Source: Ailanthus altissimus (Eukaryota > Streptophyta > Magnoliopsida > Sapindales > Simaroubaceae). From it: DNA of 64,000 nucleotides. Under the pieces are notes generated by a model that saw nothing but the letters and a program-made list of their open reading frames with translations, did no database searches and was not told the DNA's origin. The first letter of the stretch is position 1; every line of letters starts with the position of its first letter. Location: the NCBI GenBank assembly GCA_946807835.1, contig OX327709.1, positions 20,709,501-20,773,500 of the forward strand, given 5' to 3'. This document shows, in pieces, positions 1 through 14,562 of this stretch. The translations under genes and the position numbers were made by a program.

Positions 1-3000
1 TGTTGCGTTCCCCATATCAGTTTACACCATCCCACCTTAGCCTCATTATTCTTAAGACATCTCCAAGTACTCGCAATGGAAAACTTTGCATTGGGACTTG
101 CGGTGAATGAAATTCTATCTTCTCTTTCCGAAATTGAAACATTTTTACGGAGATAGTCCCATACCTGAGAAGTGTACTCGTCCAAAGGGTCAGGAAGGTT
201 CCAATGACCATGCTGCCATAGTTCATTAACCTTTGCACCCCGAGGAATATCTGCATCGGAGATTTGTATGTGGAGGAATTTATTAACTATTGATTCTCCA
301 CCTAGCCATGGATCCCACCAAAATTGAAAGGACTTGCCGTTGCCCAGTTCATAGGAGAACAATTGTTTTATCTGACTTCTCAATCCCAGCATCTTCCTCC
401 AAGTCCAGCTACCATCCATTGGCCTTGTGATGCCCCAAAAACTTAGTCTCTGCAGTTTGTTATCAATTACCCATTTTGCCCACAATGAGGCTTTCACAAC
501 AACCAGCTCCCAGATGTGTTTAGTAACTGCCGCTGAATTCTACAAGCTTATAGATTTAATGCCAAGACCCCCCTCAATTTTATCTTTGCATACCTCATTC
601 CAGCCCACTAAACCTCTCTTCCCCTGCTGGTTACTTCCATGCCATAAGAAATTATGGCATTTGCTTTCAATTTCTTTGATGACTGACTTAGGCAGGGTGA
701 ACATAGAACTCCAGTAGACATGCATGCTCATTATGACTGATTTTATTAATTGCAACCGCCCCGCATAGCTCAGATATTTCACAGTCCAGCTTGAGATTCT
801 TGCAGAGATCCTATTAATAAGCTCCTGACAGTGGTCTTTCTTCAGTCCTCCAGAGATTAAGGGGATACCTAAGTATTTGATAGGCAAAACACCTTGCTGG
901 AACTGAGTCACTTGAAGGATTGTCTCCTTGGTAGGTTGAGGCACATTCCCAAAGAAGATGAAGCTCTTGCCAGCGTTTAGGTGCAACCCTGAGACCATTG
1001 AGAAATCATCAAGTGCTTGTTTAAAGTAGCCCACTGACTTGACATCCCCATTAGAGAACAACAATAGGTCATCTGCGAACATCAAGTGGTTTAGTTTCAG
1101 CCTGTTACACCCCTTGTGATATATAAACTGGTTTTGAGGAATACAACTTAGGCTCCTACTGAGGTATTCCATGGCCATAACAAAAAGCAAAGGGGACATG
1201 GGATCCCCCTGCCTCAAACCTTTCTTCCCCGGGAAAAAGCCTTCTAGTCTGCCATTTACCATAACTGAGTACGTGCTTGTTCTGACACACTTCATGATGA
1301 TGTTGATAAAGTGATAAGGGAAATTCAGACCCATCAAAACCTCTTCTAGGAAATCCCAAGATACTGAATCATAAGCTTTGCGGAGATCTATTTTAAGAGC
1401 ACACCTTGGGCTCCCGCTGTTGCGATCATAACCCCTCACAAGCTCATGAGCTAGTAAGACATTATCTGATATCTTCCTATTAGGGATAAATGCTGATTGA
1501 CTAGGGCTGACCAAGTAGCTCACCACTCTCCTCAGTCTGCATGTTATAATTTTGGTAATACATTTGTAGAGGACGGTACAACATGCAATTGGTCTATAGT
1601 CCCCCAAGCTATGAGGATTATGAACCTTAGGCACAAGGGTAATGGCAGTGGCATTTATGGGGTTGTAGAACTGACCTGAGGAGAAGAAATGTTGCACAGC
1701 TGCAGTGACCTCCCTTCCCATTATGTGCCAGCATTTTTGAAAGAAGCAACTGTTATAGCCATCCGGTCCAGGGGCTTTATCACCATTGATGCTGAAGATA
1801 GCACTTCTGACTTCTTGTTCTGTGACAGGGGCATTCAATATGTCTCTATTATCAACCTTCAGTTTAGGGCCCGCGTCCATAATTCTCTTTTGTATGGACG
1901 TCCTATGGGAGGTAGGGGTACCCAACAAATCTTTGTAGTATCGGACAATGGCTTCTTTCACAACCGTGGGGTCTTCAACAATTTCCCCGTTTGGGTTTTC
2001 AATCGAAATGATTCTATTCCGAGCTCTTCTCTGCTTAACTGACTTATGAAAGTAGCTGGTGTTTGAATCCCCCATTTGAATCCATCTGATTCTGGATTTT
2101 TGTCTGACAATGCTTTCTTCAGCATAAATAAGATTCCTTAAATGTTGGTAAATGCCCATTTCCTCATCTTGAAGGGTTTGGTTGAATGGGTCATAGATCA
2201 GACTACTCTGTAATGAGGCCAACATCAGTTTGTAATCTTCAATCTTTTGCTGGATGTCCGAGAAGAAGACCTTATTAAGCTCTTTTAGCTTGGGTTTCAA
2301 TAGCTTTAGTTTAAACCATACCTTGGCCATTGGGGAACCATGACAATCATGCTGCCACTCTCTCTTGACTGTGGGAAGAAAATCACTGTGAGTACACCAG
2401 GCGTTGAAGAACTTGAAAGGAACCTTCCCAATATATGAAGCTCTAGAAATGGAGACCACGAGAGGAGAGTGATCTGAAATGCCCGCTGAAAGAACTTCAC
2501 CCTCAGAAAACTCCAATGCATCCAGCCACTTTCCATTAACAAATGCCCAGTCAATTTTCCTCCAAATTCGTTGTTCACCTGTTTTATTGTTACACCAAGT
2601 GTAGTGATAACCATGGTTCTTTAACTCGAATAACTCTAGTCTCGATATCCAATTTTTGAACTGTTCTACCATGTTATCATTAACCCATTGACCACCAATT
2701 CTGTCATTGTTGCTGAGTACATTGTTGAAGTCTCATTGGATTAACCACGGTGTAGTGTTGGGAGTCAAATCCTCCCTAAGGTCCTTCCACAGGTTCTCTC
2801 TCTCAATACTAGCAGAGGCACCATAAACCAGAGTCTAGTAAAACATCATACCATCAATAATCACTCTACTATGTATGAATTGCTGGTGTTTTTGTAAGAT
2901 CGTGACATTGCATTTAGCCGGATTAAAGGCGATCCATATTCTTCCTATGTCTAGGCACTTAGAATTATTATCTAGTTTCCACTTCGTAATGCCAACTTTT

Positions 3001-3142
3001 TTCAAATGGTATCTAGATTAGACAGTTTCACTTTTGTTTCTAACAATCCCAAAATACATAATCGACAAGATTTAATCAGAGCCCGTACCTCTGATTGTTT
3101 GCAGGGGCCATAGAGACCCCGAATGTTCCAGTTTGCGATCAT
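1..3142 (-). pseudogene. LINE (L1-type) ORF2: endonuclease-reverse transcriptase, broken and cut by the window start
   Basis: This is the polyprotein that nicks the target and copies the element's RNA. It starts at the ATG at 3142-3140, which overlaps the ORF1 stop as ATGA. The endonuclease part opens with MIANWNIRGL and is broken by a stop at 3002-3004, a frame change near 2990, and stops at 2835-2837 and 2733-2735. A 710-residue open stretch (2672-540) holds the complete reverse transcriptase palm: KAPGPDGY, KIDLRKAYDSVSWDF, GLRQGDPMSP and the catalytic MFADDLLLF near 1070. A TAG at 540-542 ends it, but the same frame continues to the window edge with the tryptophan-rich C-terminal zinc-binding region (WTWRKML). 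The element cannot move by itself, because the endonuclease is lost, yet the RT core is well preserved. The 3' end and poly(A) tail lie outside the window. Confidence 0.93.
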
Positions 3143-4917
3143 TGTCCCCTATGTCGGGATTTAGAGTTCCTTTTGGCACGTCGACCCTTCCCTATAATTC
3201 CCACATCATGTGTCAGAGTAATAGTCTTCCTTAGGTTAAATCTGTCCATTACCTGGATCTCCTCTGTTCCCCTGGTTCCTGGCATTTGTTTTATTGCTTT
3301 ATCTGTATGGTCATGCGCCTCATTTTCCTCTGGCATCTGTATCTCCCCTTCTGTTTTACTTAGATTTAACTCTTTTGGTTCTGGCATCTCTAGGTGGCCA
3401 ATAGGTACTTCAGTTTCTCTTTGATTATTCTGATCATTCCCTTTTGCTTTCCACACTTGTTTTATCCCTGTCAAGCAGTCTTTCCCATCATGACCAACCC
3501 GTTTACATTTAGTGCATACTGAAGGCTTCCACTCATAAGTCACCTCCTGCCTAACCATATTACCCTCTTCGTCCTCTAATGTAATCATGGAAGGGAAATC
3601 ACCCTCCACATCCATATCCACCAGGACCCTCGCAAATGCCAGCCTTGTTCTGTTCAAAGTACATTGGTCGCTAAATTTAGGGGATCCCAACGAGCTGGCG
3701 ATACGACTCAACAGCGAGGGGCTCCAGAATTCCCACGGTAATCCTGGGAATTGCATCCAAATAGGTAAAGTTCTGATACTTGCCACATCCATGACCATTC
3801 GGGGTTTCCAAGCTTTGAGTATCAAAGGGCGTTTATCAAAGGTCAGTGGACCATCCTCAAGAGCTTTTTGTTGCCCATATTCATTCTCAAATTTAAACAG
3901 AAGCACCCCATCTTTGATGGAGTGAATCGAGATAAGGCCAAATTGCCTCCAACGGCGCATTATAAAAGCTTGGAGAGGTTGAAATTGAGGGCACAATCCA
4001 TACACACACCCAATTAATGCATGCTGCCACCTTTTCTCTTCTTCTTTGAGTTCATTACTATTGAATTTCACAATTTTCTTACCATTTGAAATTGTCGGGG
4101 GAATAAATTGTAGTTCACTGCCATGGCTTCGAGTACGGTTGTCAGCAAATAAAGATACCCAAGGCCTGTTGGATTGTACGCCCTTTCTGCCCTCGCAATC
4201 TGCCATTGTAGCACCTGCGGGTACTGTAGCAACCGCGGGTACTGTAGCAACCGCACCCATTGTAGCAGCAGCAGCAGCGGACGTCGCACCGTAGCCCGTC
4301 CCACAAACAGTCGGCGCCGGAACCATGCCGACAGCCATCACCGCAGGAAGCCCGTTGCTCCTGCGCTTGGCCACACTTTCTGGAGCCACCGGAGGAGCCC
4401 CGTCGGACAGCCCAGAATCCGCGGAGGCAGGAACTATGGTGGCCAAGCCAGCCAGAGCGCGACCGCCATTCACGAGCGCCGGTGCGGCCCTGGAAGAACC
4501 TCCATTCGTAGGGGGGCCAGGAGCCTTCGTTCCAGCACCCCGGGAGCCGGCAGAGCACAGCACAACCCCCTGTGCATGAACCTCGGTAGCCCCCGCAGGA
4601 GAACTGTCGGACCCGGCCGACGCACCTGCAGCAGCTCCACAGCCCAGAGGATCACCAGAACACCCCGTAAGCAACTCGGACAAGGCTGCCAGAGGTTCCC
4701 CACACCCGGAAGCAGCGTTTGGGGGAGCAGCCGCGTGGGACGTCGGCGGAGGATAGGCAGCAGAGGGAGGAGCAGCAGCAGTTGGAGGAACGGCTACAGA
4801 AGGAGGATCGGCAGCGAGCTGGGCGCTACCATCGTTCACTTGCTCGCTAGGCGAGCGATTCTGGGAACAACGAGCGGACGGAGACGATGACATTTTGTTC
4901 GATTTTTTCTTCCTCAT
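3139..4917 (-). CDS. LINE ORF1: gag-like RNA-binding protein (DUF4283 and CCHC zinc knuckle)
   Basis: This uninterrupted ORF of 592 residues encodes the nucleic-acid-binding partner of LINE ORF2. The first 230 or so residues are a low-complexity alanine/proline/glycine-rich region, GC-rich unlike the surrounding AT-rich DNA. A DUF4283-like domain follows at roughly residues 275-440 (it includes WMQFPGLPWEFW and GSPKF), then a zinc knuckle, CTKCKRVGHDGKDC (CX2CX4HX4C). The C-terminal tail is basic. It ends with TGA at 3141-3139, sharing bases with the ORF2 ATG, an arrangement that suits termination-reinitiation. DUF4283 plus a CCHC knuckle is the standard first ORF of plant L1 LINEs. The start chosen is the first ATG; a second in-frame ATG eight codons downstream is also possible. 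Clear assignment, unknown activity. Confidence 0.9.
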   Translation of the reverse strand: MRKKKSNKMSSSPSARCSQNRSPSEQVNDGSAQLAADPPSVAVPPTAAAPPSAAYPPPTSHAAAPPNAASGCGEPLAALSELLTGCSGDPLGCGAAAGASAGSDSSPAGATEVHAQGVVLCSAGSRGAGTKAPGPPTNGGSSRAAPALVNGGRALAGLATIVPASADSGLSDGAPPVAPESVAKRRSNGLPAVMAVGMVPAPTVCGTGYGATSAAAAATMGAVATVPAVATVPAGATMADCEGRKGVQSNRPWVSLFADNRTRSHGSELQFIPPTISNGKKIVKFNSNELKEEEKRWQHALIGCVYGLCPQFQPLQAFIMRRWRQFGLISIHSIKDGVLLFKFENEYGQQKALEDGPLTFDKRPLILKAWKPRMVMDVASIRTLPIWMQFPGLPWEFWSPSLLSRIASSLGSPKFSDQCTLNRTRLAFARVLVDMDVEGDFPSMITLEDEEGNMVRQEVTYEWKPSVCTKCKRVGHDGKDCLTGIKQVWKAKGNDQNNQRETEVPIGHLEMPEPKELNLSKTEGEIQMPEENEAHDHTDKAIKQMPGTRGTEEIQVMDRFNLRKTITLTHDVGIIGKGRRAKRNSKSRHRGQ

Positions 4918-5699
4918 GGATACGGCGTAGGTTAGTTCTGTGCGCCGAAAGAAAAAACCCTACTATGCCGAAATTACAACACCTTTCCAAGTAATTGTAG
5001 TGGTACAAAATGAATTGAATTGATTTTTCGATCAATGAAATAGATAATAAATTATGATTAAATTAATTAACAAAGGATATCATAAAAAATCGTAGACTTT
5101 GTGTTATAGTTAAGAGAATCATCAATATATAAGTAGTGTTATATTTATAAAATTTATATATGAAATTTATATTTTAATTAATATATTATTAATTAATAAT
5201 TATTATATTTAATTAATTTTTAATTTATTAATATAATTATTATATAACACCAATTAATAATTAACACATCGTTAAAATATAAAATCTTACATTATTATAA
5301 ATTACATTGGTGGGTAACAAATAAAAATCTCTTTCTAAAAAGAGTAATAGGAATGAGCTTGATATAGTTCAGATTGTTATTTTTTAGCATTGAATTTAAA
5401 GAATTCAAAATTTATTTTAAAATTTGAATCATACTAATACGAGAACTAAACCATACCAATTTGATTTGATGTAATTTATTTTGATTTAATTTCTTAAATA
5501 TTTTTAAAAAAAAATTAATGCATCAACAGTATAATTAGATTTTTTTTTCAATAATTCACTATGCAATATAGAGCTGTCCATTTCCAACAAAAGCCAAGAG
5601 ACTTCCCTAATAAAACAAAAAGCATTGCTCCAAGTGTACGCTAAGCATTGTTAATTTAATAAATAAATAAAAGACGCGATCTTCTCTTCTATTAAACGC
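4918..5699. other. Gap between LINE 5' end and GMPP gene
   Basis: The LINE 5' leader probably ends somewhere around 4960-5030. The remainder is very AT-rich, with short runs of TTAATTAA-like sequence near 5160-5240. I see no coding potential. The last 150 bases or so must include the promoter of the plus-strand GMPP gene, but no convincing TATA box stands out from the AT background. Confidence 0.6.
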
Positions 5700-8015
<2,316 letters not shown>

Positions 8016-8756
8016 TGGTGATCGCACAATTCTGGTAAAACTTGAGAAATGTTCAATATGTCGATATCTTAATTTCTTGTTTTAATTTATCCCAATTTTC
8101 ATTTATATAGAACTTCTGCCTCTTTTAAGTCTAAGTTGTTACCAGTGCTCACATTCAGTTGTATTGAACTTGTGGTTTCGGCCAATTGCTGACCATTTCC
8201 CTACAAATTTTGTTCTAGTTCCAGTAAAACAAAAAGCTTTACGATTCATGTAAATTTGCCTACACTTAAAACATTTTTGTGTTGCGCTTTTCATGTTCTC
8301 GTGATCTCTTACATTTTCTTGAATTTGGTGAAAATTTAAGCTATCATCAATGCAAGTCAAGACTCAGACTCAGACACAGACAGTCACATCTTTAAATTGA
8401 GTATGGCCTTCCTCAAATTTTCAATGGTAAACATCCAATCATAAACATAACATATGACAAGTCATCCATATATATGGATTGTGAATTAACCGGCTTGGTC
8501 TATGTCCAAACAAAATAGAATCATAACTCATGAGCTACTCAATCCATAACCCTGGCTTCAAGTGCGGCGGCAACATGGTTATAAACACGAAGTAATGGCT
8601 GGCAAACTTACTGCAACTCAAAAAGAGAGTTAAATTTGCTGAAACATTACAGACATTAAAAGAGAGAAAATGAAGCATTTACATGTCAAACAAAAGATAC
8701 AGTGATGATTGATGTGTATATGTGTTGATTGTGGGGCAGCAAGAGGTCTCAGTTGT
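8016..8756. other. Convergent intergenic region holding both 3' UTRs
   Basis: This stretch lies between the stop of the GMPP gene (plus) and the stop of the CASP-like gene (minus). It is AT-rich with several AATAAA-like variants on both strands and must hold both polyadenylation regions. Short open frames here resemble nothing I recognise. Confidence 0.6.
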
Positions 8757-11069
8757 CTAAACTGAGGCTAAGATCCAAAACATCACGTGAGATGATATGG
8801 CAATCAGAACCCAGGTGATGAAGGCTAAAACTACTGATATCTCAAATCTGCCACATGAAAGATGATTTTGGGGCCTGCAAAAATTCAAGTCTCTTGCATA
8901 CAGAACTACAACCCCAGCTGATGAGCAAGCAGCCGCAAGTGATAACAAAGCTGTTACCTGCACATATTGAACTATAAATTTGTTATGATACTATTACCTA
9001 ATGCCAAATCTACAAAGCAGGAAGGCAGCTAAGATCCCTTGTTATTGTGCATAAACTCTCTCAAACTTTCCACATAGTTTCCATCATGTAGCGAATAGCT
9101 GAATAACATAGGGGGTATTATGATACATGCAACATAAAAAACCAATCTAACATCAATGTTGCCAAAGGAGAGACTATCTAAGTGCTTACAATAATGTGCT
9201 ATCATACATAAATCAAAAGGGAAGGAGACAAAAAAATCAAATGAATCAATCTACATATAGAAAAATTAGAAAGTGTGAAGCTCCAAATAACTCCAAACCA
9301 GAAAGTGCGGGGAAAAGTTTTATATATTGAAAAGATGTAAACATTACAGAGCTTGGTGCAAATGAAGTCAATCTACCATGCTTAGACTTGATAAATATGG
9401 AATCAACAACATTAATTAGAGAAATACAGAGAAGCACGAAAACCCCAAATAAACTTTTTTCTCCCCCTTTCTTCTTGTTGTGATGTTTTCGCAAGCTCCG
9501 TCTTCCCCTCCCAGGTTAGATTCAAGGACTTAATCACCCAAATGCAAGAAGGACTATAGCAGGGGCAATTACTTGCCACAATCAAGAATAATATAAAACA
9601 CAAATATATATTAACACAATCTAGTAATACAGTGATTTTTAGAAAATGATAACTGCTGCAATTTTGCATAAGTGTATACATGTCATTGTATCTGATTTAT
9701 ATAATTATATGAAACTCCTATACATTGCGATATAAACGAAATTAGGAAAGAGAGTCCAAGTGGCAAGTTAAATACCCAATCGCCTACAACAAACAGGCTG
9801 ACTAGGACTGGATTTTGAAGGTCTCTCTTTCTCCTTAAAGCATAAACATCAAGACACGCAAGTCCAAAGCTCCACAGCATTTGAAGCCCCATTGACGCAA
9901 TTAAATAGCTGTACCAAAGGATACAAATCATTATCAAAAGAATGTACAAGATAAACACAGTGGTGTTTTGCAGCCCATTTGACAATTGCACCAGATTCAT
10001 TGAAATATAAGCTGTGACAAGAATCAAAGTAGTTTTCTCTATGTACACCTGCAGTCTGAAAAGCTTTCATCTATTTCTCAAGAGCTACGAGGATACATTC
10101 TGAAGGGAGAAAGGATACTTTCCACTTGGATAATAAGTTAACGGCTACTGATTTGGTGACAAACTCAAAGCCCATTCTTCTATTTCCCAAGAGCCTAAAA
10201 TCCTAAATGATACTGTCAGCTACATAATAAGGACATGGCAATAAAAAATGGTTTCCATATCACAATCTCACCTTCAAAGAAACAGAAAGTATCGACAAAA
10301 AGAGAGCTGATACATTAAGCTTCACTCAAATCATCAACATTTATAAGGATTATGCAATTCGTGTTATAAGTCAGTGCTACAAGTCCAGGCCATGATAGCA
10401 ACTTCATTTGTGTTGCAGCTACCATGCAGTTCTTGCATTCCACCAAACGGATTTCTTCAGACATATACAGCAAAATAATCCCAATTTCACTTTCGTTTAC
10501 CAACTATCTAATATTCGAATCTCCATTTCTATCTCCACGACTGCATTGCATTACGCAATTGATTATTGTTGAGTAGTAGTCCACATTACCAGACATACTT
10601 AAGCTTAAGTGAATCAAAACACAGCTTTCAGAAGAAACCTTACCCAAGCGAACCCACACTAGGCCATGCCACAATGGGAAATCCTCTTTTATTCATAATT
10701 TTGCTCGGTGAAATTGGTAAATAAGTGATTGATAAGTGTCGGCCCCAATTAATATTTCTGATCACATAACTCTCCAGGCTCACATCTTTTCTTTCTCTTC
10801 TCCAAAACTTAAATCTAGACTCTTAAAGATAATAATCGAATCCACTATCACACAACTGGCAAGCGCAGAGTCTAGCTTCAGACAAAGAAATATATACAAA
10901 AAAAAAAAAAAATCAAAGAGCGAAGGAAATGAAAATACCAGAAAGCAGTGTAGCTAGAGAAGCCAGCAGCAGAGGCCATGACTCCAATAGAAGCAGCAGC
11001 AAACCCACATTGCCCTATCCTCAGTACCAGCCCACTCACCGTCCCTGGGCTGCCTACCAACTCCTTCAT
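8757..11069 (-). CDS. CASPL5B: CASP-like membrane protein, subfamily 5B, three exons
   Basis: This is a small four-pass membrane protein of the Casparian-strip membrane domain protein-like (MARVEL-related) family, expected in the plasma membrane. Minus-strand exons are 11069-10939, 9908-9776 and 8957-8757. The junctions are GT-AG: TG|C across the first and TGG|GTA across the second. The product is 154 residues, typical of the 5B group. Hydrophobic segments lie at about residues 20-42, 46-68, 80-105 and 128-152. The arginine in the first helix (LVLRIGQ, R17) and the aspartate in the third (VGDW, D87), conserved in CASP-like proteins, are both present. The second exon carries [20 protein letters not shown] and the third ends [12 protein letters not shown]. 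The first intron is about 1 kb. No lesion is seen. The molecular role of subgroup 5B is not well established. Confidence 0.93.
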
Positions 11070-12627
11070 TATCTCTTCCTATCTCTTTAAATTTCCCAAA
11101 TTTTAGGACCCCCTTTTCTTCGCCCACAAAAGAAAGAGAACCCTAGATTTCAATCTGCCCCAAATCACCTCACCTCCATTCAATCTTTTAATGAAAGCCC
11201 CACAACATCAATCTATCATGATTTTGAGCTCTGATTTGAAGAGATTGAGCTGAGATTCATTTGTTTACTATCTTTATCATCTAAGATCGTTATTTTGTTA
11301 AACTACCGGACCGTTAGCGTCAAGAATCCCTATAATCGAGTTCTCATTGGAGTATTAATTATGATTAAAAAATGTTATTTTTTAGTTTGTTAATGACAGA
11401 GACTGTCTCAGTTCTATTCCCTTTTCTTTAAATTCTTTTCATGTCGGAGTTGGGTGGGTCCCATATATTATCAAGTGTTGCAAAGACCAAACTGTGATGG
11501 TGGTCTCAGCGAGTAATGTTAAGGCATTGCATGATCTGAGATTTCCGATAGAAATGCGAAAAATGAACGATTATGATTATAACTGTTGTGTGGAGCTGAG
11601 ACTACTGAATGTTCAGCCTTTTAGGTACACGTAACCAGTTCTCGACACGACAGCTCAGCTCAAGACCAGAGCCAAAAGATGGTCCCACATGATGTGGATA
11701 GATCGCGTGGGTCCTAGTCCTAGGGCCTTGTTGTGTTTTTTAAGAAAAGGCCAAATTTTATGATAACGGCCGTGAAATCATGGTCGTTGGATTGTCATAT
11801 GGGCATTCGGGCGCTGAGGTGGATATACTCCATACATACAAGTTAGCCAAGTTTGCTACATGGTAAAAGACGATTGGCGGTCTTTTTTGTCGTAAAGTGG
11901 TCTTGGCCACGGCGAGAAATGATGACGTCGCACGCGGCACGTTGTACTATGCTCAGAATGATTTTTCTTTTAAAAATTCTTTTGAATTTGTTTTTTACAT
12001 CTAAGAAAATTATTCTTGTCCTCTCAAATAAATTTTTTTTTCTTTTTTTTCCAAAAACTTGTGCGGGAAAATGATATTTTCACTTCCTTTTTTAAAAAAT
12101 AAAAAATTATAATACACTTTTTAAATGTTATTTCAAAATTTATTTAAATGATGGAATTTATTAAATAATAAAATTATAAATTAGATACTTTTGTAATAGA
12201 AAAAGATTAGATTAATACATAAAAAAATATAATATTATCAAAATATGAACCATTAACCAATATGTGAAACCTTTGCGCATAACCGAATCCAAAATTATTT
12301 TGAGGACAAAATTGAAAAATGAATTAACTGAAAATATTATTACTTGTAAAATCACAAAAAAGAAAAACATATAATGTCAGAAGTGTGTCCTCGAGACAAA
12401 TGAGAAGTTTAAAATTGAAAGTAACAAATATAAATTTTTTCATGTTGGGCATAGAGGGATTTTGCTACGGGAACAACATTAGGATCGGACTTTTAGAACC
12501 TACTGTTTTTTTTCAATCGTAAAGATGACCTATGCATAAATTATTTTAGAATTAAAAATTATCTTTTAAAATTATTAATTTAGTTATTTAAAATACAATA
12601 AAATGTCATAATTATAGTAAAATATTA
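11070..12627. other. Intergenic: CASP-like gene 5' flank and AT-rich spacer
   Basis: The first 100-150 bases upstream of the CASP-like start (11070-11200) are CT/CA-rich and probably hold its 5' UTR and promoter. Beyond 11300 the sequence has no coding signal. 12060-12330 is very AT-rich. The virus-derived repeat begins at about 12628. Confidence 0.6.
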
Positions 12628-12704
12628 GAACTATCACCAAAGATAGAATGAGGTTTGAAAAATAATAAATGTTGTGATATTTTGGGTAAGGTATTTATTA
12701 GATG

Positions 12705-12974
12705 TCATGATTGAAAAATATTTTGTTCAAAGCTTTGTAATTGAGTTTTTAAATGATTAATTTTCTTTTTCTGTTTTTGGAAGGGAATGTCATGTTGAAC
12801 CAGATTTAGAACGTGTTCGTGTAACTCCTTAATCTCAAGTATAAGTTTATCTATCAACATTTGATAGATCATGAAGCCAGTGTCAATTTTGACTTCTATT
12901 TTTGTTTGAGATTCTTCAATTCTTTTAAGCGCATTATTTTGAGCTATAACATTCTGTGACTGCCAATTGAGCAC
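12705..12974 (-). pseudogene. Endogenous pararetrovirus copy A: segment between movement and coat domains
   Basis: This 89-codon open stretch is rich in Lys, Gln, Glu and Ile, with a heptad-like pattern that suggests a coiled coil (EIKELHEHVLNL). The same region is found in copy B at 19920-20190, where it is interrupted. It lies between the movement-protein and coat parts of the viral polyprotein, where no catalytic domain is expected. I cannot assign a function. Confidence 0.5.
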
Positions 12975-13645
12975 TGCATCTATAGGACTTGTTTGTTCAA
13001 AGTTGCCGTCTGCTCGTCTAGTGTTTGGTTGTTTTATTTTTCATTGTTGGACAGTGTTTTCTTCAGGATTGTGTTGAGGAGTTAATGGAGGAAAGTTTGT
13101 AGACAAGAACATATAGAATTGTAGAATGGTGTTTAAGAGTTTTGGGGTTTGGTGTTTTGGTTTGCATGTCGATGGTGGTTGTGTATTCCCTTTGTGTGGT
13201 TTATAGGGAGGAAAGGAATTGTGTTATGGGACAGAGTATGTGACAGAATAGTCAAATTTTTCAGACAGTTGTCCTAGAAGTCCAACATCTGGATCGCCAT
13301 TATGATATCTTTTCTTAATGGTACACTGCGAATGCTACTTTTTCTTTTCTGTCTTTGTCTTTTGACAAAGTTTTCATTATCTGATTTGTCATCTTGGTAT
13401 GACTGACAGTTGCAAAAGGGGTCCCAATAGTAGTGGTCATCTTTTGTCTTGAACTGGTAGATGGGCTTTTCCTATCCTGTAAAAGAGACAATAAGAACTG
13501 TTTCTTGTGGATAGTTGATTAGGGTAAATGTGAACTGAATTGGAAAAGGTAGAGCTAAAGGCCCTAATTTTTCAAAACAAATTTCATTCTATCCATCATG
13601 TCTCTGGAAAAAACTATATTTTGTATATTGTAGTGATTTGGGTGG

Positions 13646-14410
13646 TTAAGACTGTTTTTGGTTTTGTTCATACTTTATTATCCACGTGTTTGGAACGAGT
13701 TTTACCAGTTCTTCGTTAGAGAGTTGTTTGGGCATATAGGTACATGTTAGCACCTTGTTGGATTCTACAGAGAGTAGAATGGCATCTTGACTCATATGGG
13801 GTATCCCAAAGTCTAAGGCATGATTTTGAACTCGATAAATCATTTGGTAGTGAAGTGTGGATGAGTATGTGTTTTCTTCTAGTACTGCCCTCGTAATGTG
13901 GATCTATACTTTTAGTGTTGAAAATATGCTGGGATCTGTAAGGGGTATGTAGAAGTTGGGGTACAGAGTGACTAACATTGTGCCTGCATTCAATGTTATT
14001 TGCATTGTGCTAATGCAAGCATCTTTGTATCTAGAGAAGCGTCCATCAAGTAAAGTAATACGGGCTATAGTTTCAAGCCATTTTCGGCTATGGAGGGTTA
14101 AGGCAAATCTTACAGCACCAAAATGCATGTGAGTGTAGCCTTGTTTTAACCAGTGAGGGAGAAGGTCTTCTGGGAATCTGAGGGTTATTATTTGTTCTTC
14201 GGTTGAAGCGAGGAGAAGATGTTGGTCAAATTTGGTTATTTGCACATATTCTTTAGTTTTGATACGGTTTGAAATTATCAGTTGTTTGAGATAGGTAAAA
14301 AGAGACTTTTGTTGTTTGAGAAAGGCATGGTAGGGGTTTATTATAGGTAGATCAGCTACTGGAACTTTGTTTTCTTCTGGTACGTAAGAGATCTCGTACA
14401 AATGGTACAT
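13646..14410 (-). pseudogene. Endogenous pararetrovirus copy A: movement-protein region, interrupted
   Basis: An open stretch of 168 codons starts at 14410, about 200 bases after the primer-binding-like motif, and looks like the N-terminal part of a 30K-superfamily viral movement protein: HFGAVRFAL, then LLDGRFSRYKDA, then a YPNFYIPL block followed by LTDPS. A stop at about 13904 breaks it. The homologous frame reappears at 13843-13646 with a segment also seen in copy B. In the virus this protein would enlarge plasmodesmata for cell-to-cell spread. Here it is a decayed genomic fossil. The later frame contains two or more lesions, so no functional product is expected. Confidence 0.8.
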
Positions 14411-14562
14411 TCGAGAAAAATCAGTAGATCTGAGGGAAGAAAAAGGAGTAAAGGTAGCTGGGAAAGGAGCAAGAACTAGGAGAAGGATAAATGATTCTGA
14501 TGAAGAAGGATCTATAGTAGTAAAATATGGTTGTTCTTTTTAGTAACCTTAGGTATCAAGAT

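Noticed and set aside
4174..4890. 238-codon open frame on the plus strand
   Set aside because: It is antisense to LINE ORF1 in a GC-rich, Ala/Pro-coding region, where long shadow frames are expected. Its Arg/Ser-rich translation looks artificial.
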